DNA of 64,000 nucleotides. Source: Blakeslea trispora. Taxonomy: Eukaryota > Mucoromycota > Mucoromycetes > Mucorales > Choanephoraceae. Position 1 is the stretch's first letter. Every line of letters begins with the position of its first letter. The stretch is taken from NCBI GenBank assembly GCA_025331445.1, contig JAIWNE010000002.1, forward strand, positions 310,001 through 374,000. Reading direction: 5' to 3'. Positions 54,070 through 64,000 of this stretch are shown here, piece after piece. Both the position numbers and the translations under genes were made by a program. A model generated the notes under the pieces. The model had not been told where the DNA came from. It saw nothing but the letters and a program-made list of their open reading frames with translations, and made no database searches.

Positions 54070-57000
54070 ATGACAGGTACATTTGTTATGCTTATCATTG
54101 TGGAAGCCTCCCTTTTGTTGACTTTATACACAGCAACCTTTCTTCAATCAATAGACATTTATGAGCTTTCCAATCAAAAAGACAAACAAGCAGAGAGTGA
54201 AACTATGATTGTGCATCCCGAAAATATTCAGGAGACAACGCCGCTTGAAAATCAGCATCACAAAGAACAGCTCCCGCCTTACACAGAACAAGATCAAGTA
54301 ATGCTACCTGATACAGACAGTCTATTGAAAACCAATGAAGATTATCTAAGCCAAAAAGGTATACAATAATCACTGTCATAAGACCTGCTTTATTTGTTTA
54401 AGGCCTGATGATTTACAGACCATTTTGTATCTACTCTAGTGAATGATGTTACATCATCCTCTACTGTCACAGAGAGTGACCTACTAGAAAATGACTTGTC
54501 AGCTTCTCCCTTACAAAGCTTGGTTGATTTCAGTAAGAGTACCTTGGTCTTACAAAGGTATGGATTTTCTTTTCTTTTGAATCTTGGTTTTAATTTTTTT
54601 TTTGTCAAGACTGGTTGTTGTACGAGACATCCCAGCTTTACTTCCTGTGATCAGTGCAGAACAGGCTATCGACACTGTGCTTCCCATCATCGTACAACTA
54701 AGCAAAGATTCAGACGATGCTGTCAAAGAGCTTCTTGCAGGAGAATTGGACAAGATCATGTATTTTTATTACATGGTAAGGTACTTGGCTACATTTGGAC
54801 GAAGGGGATACACAGTAAAAGGAGGGAAAAAGAAAAAAGAAAAAAGGGCCTTAATTGATTTGGATCCATAGAATTGGCCTCCTGATTTCAGTACAGACAT
54901 AGTAAATGACAAGCCACATACACCACGTAGTTCTTTTGCTTTCACAATCATTAGCCTTTTACTAAGTCAGAATGCATCACTTACTTCTGCTATGCAACAA
55001 TCCCTGGTGACAGTGGCTATGGAGTTGGCAGAGACACCTCCAAATAGTGCTCGATATCAACTTCATCAAACTATCTTACAGAAAGAAATATTTGAGGATA
55101 TCCTGGGAGGCTTAACAACTTTGTTTCGATTTAAGCAAGGTAACTATCGTCAGAATAATAAAACTAGCAGCACGAATCTTACTATTGCCTACCAAAATTA
55201 GCATCTGCAAACACAACAAGTGAAGATGAAAACAACAGAGATAGCATTAGCAAACACACCACTATCAACACAGAATTATTTCTTAATCATGACAATAGCA
55301 TTACAAATCTTGCAAAGATGGTTTACTCAATGGTAACGTGATCAACGCTACCATAAAAAAAAGGGAAGATGGGATTAATCAGCTATTTCATAGTTGTTAA
55401 CTGCACTGGCTCAAACATTTGGATCAACTGGATATGCCGAAAAAACTGTACCTATCATTGAGATGTTAGCAAAAGACTCCATGTTTTATGTTCGAAAGGA
55501 GGTAGCCATCTCTTTAGGAAGTCTTGCAACTGTTATTCCTCTTTCAATGACTATTGAACGACTTGTAAGTTTTAAAAAAAATCATATTTTCTCTTTTTTT
55601 TTATTTACTCTAGCTAAACTTTGAATAGATTCCTCTTTATTCTGACCTTTCGGCTGATAAAATATGGCATGTGAGAAAAGCTTGTGTAATTACTCTTCCG
55701 CTTTTATGTGAGACAATGCCCGACAACTTGAAAGAAAAAATGGCAGTTGACAGTGTCCATCTGTTCAAGAAAGACGACTCCAAAAGCGTATATAATACAT
55801 TGGCAGATATTGTTGGCGAGCTTATTACAAAATTCTTACCTAAAGATTGGAAAGAGACAGGCCAACCGGGCAATGTACCCGAAGAGCTATTGACATTCTT
55901 TCTTTCACTCGGAAAACCTGTCATAGCCAATGCAAATTTTGTCTACAAGTCAGATTCCGAATGCATATACAGTTGTGCCTATAGCTTTCCTGCCGTTGTA
56001 CTTACAATGGGTGCTGACTATTGGGATTCTCACCTGAAAGATGCTTACATAGCGTTAGCGAAAGATTACCAACTCAGAGTAAGGTGTACTCTTGCCTGTT
56101 CACTTCACGAAATTGCTCGAATAATAGGTTTTGAGAGGACAAAGAGTGATTTGGTACATATATTTGCCCTCTATCTGATGGATTTGGATATTGTAAAGCA
56201 AGGCGTTCTTGAGCACCTATCAGAGTTCCTGAGTGTATTAGATGTAGACACAAGAAACGATTATGTTCCTATCTTGATTGAAGTTTGGGATAGTGTTATG
56301 AACAACTGGCATTTACGAGAAATATTGACAATTCAACTCCAAGATATGGCAAGATTATTTGATGCTTCAAGGGTAATAGAATACATACTGCCACTGGCTA
56401 TCAAAGCATGTCATGATGAATATGCTGCTGTAAGAGAAGCATGTGTAGATATTGTAAGTAGATCGTAAGGGTTTTTCAAGCCTTTGACTCCCTTTTCATT
56501 AAATGTAAGGCATGCTAATTATGTTTTGAAGTTTCCTGTTATTTTAGATATAGTCAAGAAATCCGTACATGAAGGCGATAAAGAAGTATCTGCTATATGC
56601 GAGACTAGAGCAGGTAGAGAAAAGGATGAGGAATTAAGCGAGAAGCAACAACAGGCCTTAGCCTTGCTGAACTACGTAGTTGAAAGACTTGAGGAACTAG
56701 TACATTCCTCCAACTATCGGACCAGACTTGTGTATGTGTTGGATATTTCATAAAAGAAATGAGAGAGAAATAACTGATCGGTCAAAACAGGTTTGCCCAA
56801 ATCTGTCGTTGCTTGCTTGAAGCCGGAATAAGCTCTGTTGATTTTGCTTCGTTCTTTTTACCAAGGGTGAGTTTACTTGCTAGAGACCCTGTGGTCAACG
56901 TTCGTATTGCTATCTCTCGAATGGCGCTATCGATGCTTTCAATTGGTAAGCCGCCTTAACATGAATAGAAACAGCCAAGTCTGTCTAACTGTTCACAAAT

Positions 57001-57637
57001 CACAGACGGCTACATAAAAGAGTTGGAGGAAGTAACATTTGATGTTCCTAATTACAGCACCACACCACGCCAAATAGTACAAGAAATGCTTTATTGTCTA
57101 TCAACTGATTCGGATAGTGATGTTCGCTCATTTGTTGTTGATCATGTCTCATCCGAAATGCTAAAAGATCTTGAAGTTACACAAAACAATACATCAACAA
57201 AAAACAAATTAAAGGAAGATTTTACTTTAAGGAATGCTAGCTTGCTTTCACCTCCCGAATCAGTCATACATATCGATCTGTCTTTCGATAGATGCCAAGA
57301 AGACTCAGAGTTGATTTATACCAAAGAGGTGACTCGACCCATATCCAATTTGGCTGAAGAAGACAATGTAGACGATTTTGCGTTGACAGAATCACCTATG
57401 GACATTGTCAACGAAATAAGTGAAAGTTGGATTGACACATCTTATCAAAAGGATGATAAAGACAATATCTGTACAAAACATGATGAATTACTGATTGTTC
57501 AAGAAGACCAGGATGGGGATTTGATTATGACAGTTGATGATCATGCATTTGATAAAGCTGATTTTAACGAGCCGGTACAGATTACTTCATCTCAAATTGT
57601 CTTAAAGAAGATCTCCCATGTAGATTCCTCAACGTAG
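54070..57637 (+). CDS. HEAT-repeat protein phosphatase 4 regulatory subunit 1-like (PPP4R1)
   Basis: Eleven exons (54070-54076, 54155-54358, 54440-54557, 54610-54775, 54872-55139, 55202-55332, 55394-55564, 55629-56453, 56532-56731, 56791-56945, 57006-57637) give 958 residues. HEAT repeats dominate: AIDTVLPIIVQLSKDSDDAV, IIEMLAKDSMFYVRKEVAIS, DKIWHVRKACVITLPLLCE, IKACHDEYAAVREACVDI, LLARDPVVNVRIAISRMALS. This order and the WPPDFSTD and FLPKDWKETGQPG segments fit PPP4R1, a scaffold for the PP4 (or PP2A-like) catalytic subunit. The first exon as modelled is only 7 nt (Met-Thr-); if intron 1 is retained the frame stays open and adds a hydrophobic stretch unlikely in this family. The C-terminus is acidic and disordered. 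Confidence 0.8.
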
Positions 57638-58106
57638 CGTTTTCTTACAAGATCTTACTTGCCGTCACTTTTATATACATACACAACCCATATTATCTTT
57701 TTCTAATAACTCTGTTAATATGTTACAATAAGAGAAAGGAAACCCTCTGCTCTACTTGTATTTAGATATCCAACCTTTAAAAATAAACCATGCTATGAAA
57801 CTTAGACACATGATAGTTCATTTCATAGAATCCACTTATTACTTGATGCAAGTACTTGGAGATATATTGCATCCGCATACGGGATTCATAAATTACTATT
57901 GTTGATTTAAACTACTGTTGATTTAAACTATTGTTTTCATTCAATCGAGTTTTAGAAATAAGTAAAGCAAAAACAAGTTCTCCCATTAAACAAAGAAAGG
58001 CAATTACAATATGAGCTTTAGATAAATAACAATTGGTTCATGGGTAACATTAACTAATATAAGGCAAACAATAAATTATGAGTACAGTGTCAAGTAATGC
58101 AAATGA
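57638..58106. other. Convergent intergenic region
   Basis: It lies between the stops of the PPP4R1-like and formin genes. It is AT-rich and includes a direct TTGATTTAAACTA repeat at about 57902-57930. No gene is seen. Confidence 0.5.
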
Positions 58107-61100
58107 TTAAGCAGACGGAATTTCCTCTAACAATTCGAGACGGGAACCATTGTTCCTTCTAACTCCGTTCAAATGACCTCGTAATGGAGGAGGAGAATCT
58201 GATAAAGCAGCATCAGTATCTGACTGAATACTCTTTAACAGATCTTCTGCCAATATAGCTACAGATTCACTTCTCTGCATTCTTTTCTCTCGATAGGTAG
58301 CTGTTGATCTCTCATTGTTACGTGATCGCTTAATGTTGGTATCGAGTTCACCCGCTCTCAATTTATCTAGTAAATCATCCATAATGTTCTTGTCCTCATC
58401 CAATCCAAATTGATTTGCTACTAGAAAACAAGAATACATTGTGAACAATTTTTTTAAAAAGAAGAAGAATGATTTGTCAATTGCTTTACCATCACTTGTG
58501 TCAACACCTCGAAGTCTTTGTGCTTTAATTTTCTCTTTACGAGCTTCTTCCGCTCGTCGTGCTTTTTCTATGTTTTCCAACTTCTTTCTAGCAGTGACAT
58601 TATCGCTCATAGCACGCTATCATCGTTAAATACATAAAAAATAGATTAGATCCTCCATTCTGCTAAATACAGAGCCTCTCGTTTTCTTACCTCCCAACTA
58701 GAAGTAAATGTCTTGAAGATACCAAAGAATTCATCCGGCTTCATTTGATCAGGGTTTTCGCCATAGTATGTGACAGCATCTTTGTAAGCAATGTCCATAG
58801 AAGTGTATCTCACCTCGAGCTCTTCAAACTTTTCAATGGCTTCATTTCTAAAGTTTCGCATGACCTGAGCAAAGTTGTCACCTTCTGGCTCATCTTCATC
58901 TTCCGGATAATGATTGTCAAGCTCTTGAATAAGCTTTTGAAGTCCTGAACGTATTTCATTGTAATCCTTGACCATGTCTTGTAATGTGACTAATCGCAAG
59001 GGCTAGTTTGTGAGCAGCTTGTGATTTCTTTTTGATGTTATGTTATCTTACCTTTACAGGCATTGCCGCTTTCCTGAAGATCCTCTATAAAGCCATGAAG
59101 TCGAGGAAATTTCGACTCAACTGAATCAACTAGAAAATGTAGTAGAGTTGTGTTTCCTTCTGTGCCTTTTGTATCTACCAGCTGTATTTTGCAAGAAGAA
59201 GGAAAGTTAAAAGAGATTGGATAGTACAATCAAAAAATGTAGTTACCTTGTTGATACTAGCAATCCGGATACCAAAAGCACCTCCCTGGAAAGTACTTCC
59301 ATTCATGAAATTGCCCATAACTAAGATAAACTAAACAAAGTGTTGCATTGATTTAGCTTTTTTTTCTGGAGATAAACAATTTTACTTACCTTTAACAGCT
59401 CCTTAAATGAAGTGGATTCCATAAGTGCAACAGAGGCCTCTAAAACAGAGCTCATACTCTATTATACATCAAAAGCAATACCATGCATTGATTAAGAATT
59501 CATTTTTGTGTGCTTCATTTTTTTTCTTTTACCTTTGAGAGCTGCTGATGTTTTTCATTGAATGTATTGCGGAATAGCATATGGTCTATACGTTCTTTGA
59601 AGCGACTAATTTTCATCATCTTTGGGAAGTTTTTTTTTGGAGAACAACATGGTTAGTATAAATGGCTAGCTTTTTGCATGTAACGCCACATTACCTCTAC
59701 GCAGAAAGCATCTGACTTGGACAAGTTTTCCAAATCTCCATCTGATGCACTTTTAACAAAGACAGATAGTTTCCCCATCTCATCTGCAGTAGGAACATTA
59801 GCCTGCATATTGTTTAACAAATTCTCAGTCATAATATTATCGTCTACCGCAAGTACGGCCTTGGCAATGTCGGAAAAGGAGATGTGCTTTGTTTTGGAAA
59901 CAATCGCAATATTGATATTATGTGCCTTCTTTGAGTCCAATATGCAAATTTCTTGCTTCTTTTTCTTTTGAGGGAGTCTTTTACGTTCAATAACCTTCTG
60001 AGCGAAGAGAGTTTCGATTGATTCAAAAATACCCATCGTATCTAATTCATCTTCCAATGCATCTTCGTCTATTTCTTGAGAATTCCAAACTGTTTTGCCT
60101 ACATAATTGGCTTGTATCTTTGTCCATTGAAGAGCACGAGTCTTGACGTTTGGTTGATGACGAATGAGCTTTCGAGGTGGGCCAGTAGATGCCAATGGAG
60201 CACCAGGAGGAGGTGGTGGTGGCGGAGCTCCGGTACCCATGCCAGGAGCTGGTGGAGGAGGAGGAGGGGGAGGAGGGGGAGGAGGAGGAGGGCCTGGTAG
60301 ATTTGATGTGGCAGATTCCTGAGGAAGTGAATTCGAAGCTTGAACAAAAGGCGGAAGAGGTGGTGGTGGAGGAGGAGGAGGTGGAGGAGGAGCACCAGTG
60401 TTTGACGAAGGAGCAACTGGAGGCTGTGATGGGGGTGGAGGTGGTGGTGGTGGTGGTGGTGGTGGTGGTGGTGGTGGAGGTGGTGGTGGAGGAGCTAGAG
60501 GAGCTAGAATACCATTGTCTGTATTGACTGTAAGGTTATCTCTAATGGGTATAGTTTGTTTGGAAAGATCTGATACAAGCGATTTCGATTTGGCAGAGAG
60601 CTCTAAAAGAGCAACATCCACATCTTTTGTGTCTAGTGTGTCAAATTCTGCTACCTCATCACTTTTGCTTGTGCTATTCGAAATGGTAATTTTAGCGTTA
60701 TTTATGGCGACATGAGTAGTATTAGTAGGTGGTAGCATATTGAGACTGTCCACCTTTTGGTGATTGTTTTTCTTGAGTTTATGTTCTAGTTCAGCTGCTA
60801 ATACACTGATTGGTTTGTCCGTGTAATCATCCAGAATCGATTCTGTAGTGTCTTCTTCTTTCAGCAGTTCATTGATCTGATTTTTAAACTCTGCATTAAT
60901 CTGAATTCCATCCTTGCTTTCTTCCATATTAGCTGCCGCTGCATCGCTCAAGAAATTGTTTCTTGCATATCCGACAGCTCCACGACGAGTCGTACCAATC
61001 AATGGGACAGTACCTGGCATCACCAGTCCTGCTGGACCACCACCTAACTGTCCTTGCAATGAAGACTTGAATGTTTCAGAAAGGCCTTCTGCTCGAGGTA

Positions 61101-63441
61101 TTGATTTCTACCATGAACATAGATGAGTAAAAAAAAGAAAGTTGAAATAATGATAATAACGAGATTTACCGATTCTTCTTGTTCTTGTCCTGGTTTTCCT
61201 TCAAGAATAGCTTGCGCTTTTAATCGATCGTACGCTCTTGTCACTTCTTCTCTGCCTAAAACAAGTCGTCCTTGCTGACCATTCTTGACAACACCATCTT
61301 TTCTATTGGCATCTACAGCTGTAGCGTGAATCTCTTTCAGCTGCTGATCCAACGCAGCAATATTCATTTCATACTCTTGTTGTGTATCCTTTAGCTTTCT
61401 CTGAAGAGTAAATATTGTCTTGCGAGACATACGCAACAGGTCTTCCAACGAGTTAGTTTTGTCTCGCAAGACACCAATCAGACCATCTCCCTTCAGATTG
61501 ATTTCAGTTTCAAGTTCTTGTTTTTCCTTAATTGCTTTTTCATACAACTGTTTAGCTTCTTTAGCCTCTTGAAGAGCTACATTTAATTGATCTTGTTCTG
61601 CAAACTTATCAATCAAGGCACCAACAGACCAGCCAGCATTGCCTGGCATATCTTCATTTCGAAGTCCTTTTCGATCCATTACCACTTGAGTAATCAGTTT
61701 GTCTAAAATTTGAAAATATCGTACTCTAAAAAGGAATCGAATGTCATTAATATTATTTAAGAAATAAACTCAACATTCAGAGGTACTTACTGAGTATCGC
61801 CTTGTGCCTGAATCATAAGCATATGCTGAAGAGAACTCAAAAAGAAGTTGTAGCTGCGAGTACCTTCTACTCTTTCCAAAATACGCTCAAAACAAGAACG
61901 AGGATCATTCATGTTTGTTACAATAGTTTCATTGTAAATTTCCATAATCTCATCCACATCATTGTCATTCATTTGTTGATAGATGCTAATATGTCTCTTT
62001 AACTGTTCGTTATTGAATTCCAGTATTTTTTGTGTGATAGTCTCCAATCCACTTGCATTCATCTGGTTTCGTAATTGAACTCGTAGCTCGACATCTTCAA
62101 TTACAGTGACAAGCGAGTTGACAAGCATCATGTTGGATAGTGCAAAATCAGCTAGATGACTATCTGGTGCGCCGCTACCAGCAAATCTCTTGACTTCTTC
62201 ACTAGCACCTACCAGACTACCCATTCTTCCCCTTCCATCTAATGTAGCATCTAGTAATTTCAACCAAGCATCAAATCGGCCCAGTTCTCCAAGATGTTCG
62301 CTTAATTTGTCGAGGCCTTTGAGGACAATCTCTTGGCCCTTGGGTAAATCAACATGACAAACAAACGCCAGAATTTCACACACTAGTTTTCTTGTTTGAA
62401 TAGGCGGAGAGACAAGAGATAGTACAATGTGATAGATGCATTGAGGATGAGAGATAACTTCGCGAGCACCCCACTAGAGAGAAGTAAAAAGTTAATTATA
62501 TGCGATCACTGAAGAAATCATGCAACATACTCTGTTGTTGATTAAAGATTTAAAACACTTTAAAATCTCTGCTTCCATCTGAAGGTCTGATTCTTGTCTA
62601 ACGAATGTAGTATTAGTTTTGGAAACATAAAGAAACACATGATCTGGTGGTACAAACACATACTTTTCATCTCGCATATTCAGGGCACCTATAATATTGG
62701 TAATAATCTGTAGACCCTTAAGTTCAATAAACTGTCTAACCCAGCTAAGCGGCATTGTTCTCAAACTGACAGCTAAATGGGCAACTAATCGAGGCGTGAC
62801 ACCTCGCATATCAGGTTCCAAGAATTTTTCAATGTAAAATTCAGGAGCGTTTTTATCTGCTTGACTGACGATATTCAAATGTTCCTTAGTATATGAGTTG
62901 TTTGCATTACTGGCAATACTAGATGATGTGGAAGAAGGAGTCGGTCCTGTGGAATCTGCCTGTTTATCTTGAGATACCATCAACCATTTCTTTTCTGTTG
63001 AAAATCCAAGCATGCCTGATCTAGCAGCGGCATCATGAATACCTCTACGCGTCTAATACAAGTATTGAATCAATAACAATAATAACACTGAATAACAATA
63101 AAAGAATCTTACCAGCATTTTCTCAAACATTTCTTGTACCTCAGCGTCAGAAAATCCACCAAACTCCAACAAATTATTCCCATGTGAATCAGCTTTCATA
63201 AACTGTATGAGTGTACCATATCACTGAGAGAAACCAAAATCTGCTTACCTCCAGCTAAGCTACTGCGATGAGAGTCATCGTAAGAAACAGATGAGGATCT
63301 TGAAGGGTAGTTCCAAGTGCTTGTAGAGGGTGTAACTGAGGCTCTCTCATTCTGAATAGAACTCTGTCTTTGTAGAATAGGTGTTGAGATAAATTCAATT
63401 TCCTTTCTTTTTGTCTTTTTTGAATAGTTGAATAATTCCAT
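58107..63441 (-). CDS. Diaphanous-type formin (Bni1/For3/SepA class)
   Basis: Thirteen exons (63441-63249, 63192-63113, 63052-62531, 62473-61791, 61725-61170, 61107-59695, 59619-59533, 59458-59390, 59330-59247, 59181-59052, 58989-58691, 58616-58490, 58420-58107) give 1518 residues. A GTPase-binding/FH3 region spans about 60-500 (WVRQFIELKGLQIITNII, ALSNMMLVNSLVTVIEDVEL), then a coiled coil at about 520-650. FH1 at about 880-995 has three long proline runs. FH2 follows to about 1400 (KTRALQWTKI, RFKERIDHMLFR, LVMGNFMNGSTFQGGAFGIR, LLHFLVDSVE). The basic, Arg-rich tail RRAEEARKEKIKAQRLRG resembles a diaphanous autoregulatory basic region. Formins nucleate unbranched actin for polarised growth and septation under Rho control. 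Confidence 0.93.
60215..60497 (-). repeat. FH1 proline-coding triplet tracts
   Basis: Three GGT/GGA-rich blocks as seen on the plus strand encode the polyproline runs of the formin. The block at about 60430-60495 is nearly pure (GGT)n and should be prone to length change. Confidence 0.85.
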
Positions 63442-63718
63442 TCAGATAACAATAGAAAAAAGAGAGATTAAATTAAATAACACAGTGGGCAATAAGACAA
63501 TAGTTTTTTTTTCTTAAATACTGTGTAACAAAGTTTGTGAAAATAAGCTGCAAATACTAAAGTACATTCTTTATTGTTATCAGATGTCCTATTATCAGAG
63601 TCAACTCCTTTATCATCCTTCTCTCTCTCCTTCGTTTGCTTATTGTGTTCTTAATAATGACTAAATGATTCATCTTGTTCTCGAATTGCCTCCTTTTTTT
63701 TCATCAGATATTAGTCTT

Positions 63719-63720
<2 letters not shown>

Positions 63721-63762
<42 letters not shown>

Positions 63763-63763
63763 G
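63721..63763 (+). repeat. (GTT)14 microsatellite
   Basis: Uninterrupted GTT units, about 280 bp upstream of the formin start. It is not in a supported coding frame. Confidence 0.95.
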
Positions 63764-63775
63764 GAATCCACTCTA

Positions 63776-63979
63776 TCAAAGATAATAGGTCTTTATTTGA
63801 TTTCTAAATCGCGACAATAGACTTTGATGTGACAATGTCATTTTAAAAGCCCGCTTATAATCGCTATTTCGCATAAGCCTATATAGCCAGTCTACATTAC
63901 TTCTCCCTGAGGTGCGTTGTATGATTATTTGAATGAAGAAGTAAAGCGGATAAGCCCGCACTATCTCTAGTGTTGTCAA
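63776..63979 (-). CDS. Possible C-terminal exon of a gene beyond the window
   Basis: A 67-codon frame open on the minus strand, with a basic, helix-like composition (WLYRLMRNSDYKRAFKMTL). It could equally begin at an internal acceptor (CACTAG at about 63970). No family is recognised and no partner exon is visible, so this is a weak call that depends on sequence to the right of the window. Confidence 0.2.
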   Translation of the reverse strand: MTTLEIVRAYPLYFFIQIIIQRTSGRSNVDWLYRLMRNSDYKRAFKMTLSHQSLLSRFRNQIKTYYL

Positions 63980-64000
63980 TGTTATGGTGAGACAACAAAG

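Larger units (their letters stand above)
63442..64000. other. Formin upstream region and window edge
   Basis: AT-rich formin promoter side, then a (GTT)14 microsatellite at 63721-63763. A minus-strand frame at 63979-63776 of 67 codons (ending FRNQIKTYYL) might be the 3' exon of a gene lying beyond the window; it shows no family signature. Confidence 0.4.

Noticed and set aside
60076..60715. Gly-rich and Glu-rich plus-strand frames in the FH1 region
   Set aside because: They are reverse-strand readings of polyproline-coding triplets in the formin.
63721..63763. CRISPR-like or coding Asn repeat
   Set aside because: It is a simple (GTT)14 microsatellite without spacers and not in a supported frame.

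Overview
This window is nuclear DNA of a filamentous fungus, most likely Mucoromycota (Mucorales, a relative of Rhizopus or Mucor). I infer this from the AT-rich composition with long poly-T/poly-A tracts, many short GT-AG introns (about 44-80 bp, often with a CTAAT/CTAAC-like branch site) and densely packed conserved eukaryotic genes. The elements fit that assignment: a DIRS-like tyrosine-recombinase retroelement, Tc1/mariner remnants and zinc-knuckle LINEs. I could not search a database, so the placement is by pattern. I saw no rRNA, tRNA or CRISPR array.

Layout. 0.6-12 kb is a gene-dense block: NmrA-like NAD(P)-binding protein (+), ERI1-like 3'-5' exoribonuclease (-), TRAPP subunit BET3 (+), PET191/COA5 twin-CX9C protein (-), VanZ-like membrane protein (+), an SH3 plus Ras-associating-domain protein with a Tea4/Bud14-type SH3 (-), and a CSC1/OSCA/TMEM63 channel (-). 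12-16 kb is mostly non-coding, with one small gene, a 37-nt palindrome and one copy of a dispersed 48-bp repeat. 16-27.5 kb holds glutamate decarboxylase (-), the nuclear-envelope protein BRL1/BRR6 (+), a mitoferrin-type carrier (+) and the giant nucleoporin NUP192/NUP205 (-). 27.5-45.4 kb is a repeat-rich, gene-poor region: a transposase zinc-finger remnant, hairpins, a tandem duplication, a broken host gene, Tc1 fragments around an intact gluconokinase gene, a 5'-truncated DIRS-like element and two LINEs joined head-to-tail. 47-64 kb is gene-dense again: rhodanese/dual-specificity phosphatase (-), a small single-pass membrane protein (+), mitochondrial EF-Tu (+), a PPP4R1-like HEAT-repeat subunit (+) and a diaphanous-type formin (-).

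Exon structures were worked out by hand. Each spliced model given as CDS keeps an open frame and consistent splice phases. Functionally this is a housekeeping neighbourhood with no operon-like logic. Several neighbours are divergent pairs with short shared upstream regions (ERI1/BET3, PET191/VanZ-like, GAD/BRL1). The formin and the Tea4-like SH3/RA protein both belong to polarity and cytoskeleton control, but they lie 50 kb apart and I do not infer a cluster.

I found no convincing new biological system. The most interesting structure is the LINE composite at 39.45-45.41 kb. Two different LINE families sit in tandem at one target and are bounded by a 14-bp near-identical direct repeat. The longer element has an exact TAATGA stop-start overlap between its two reading frames.
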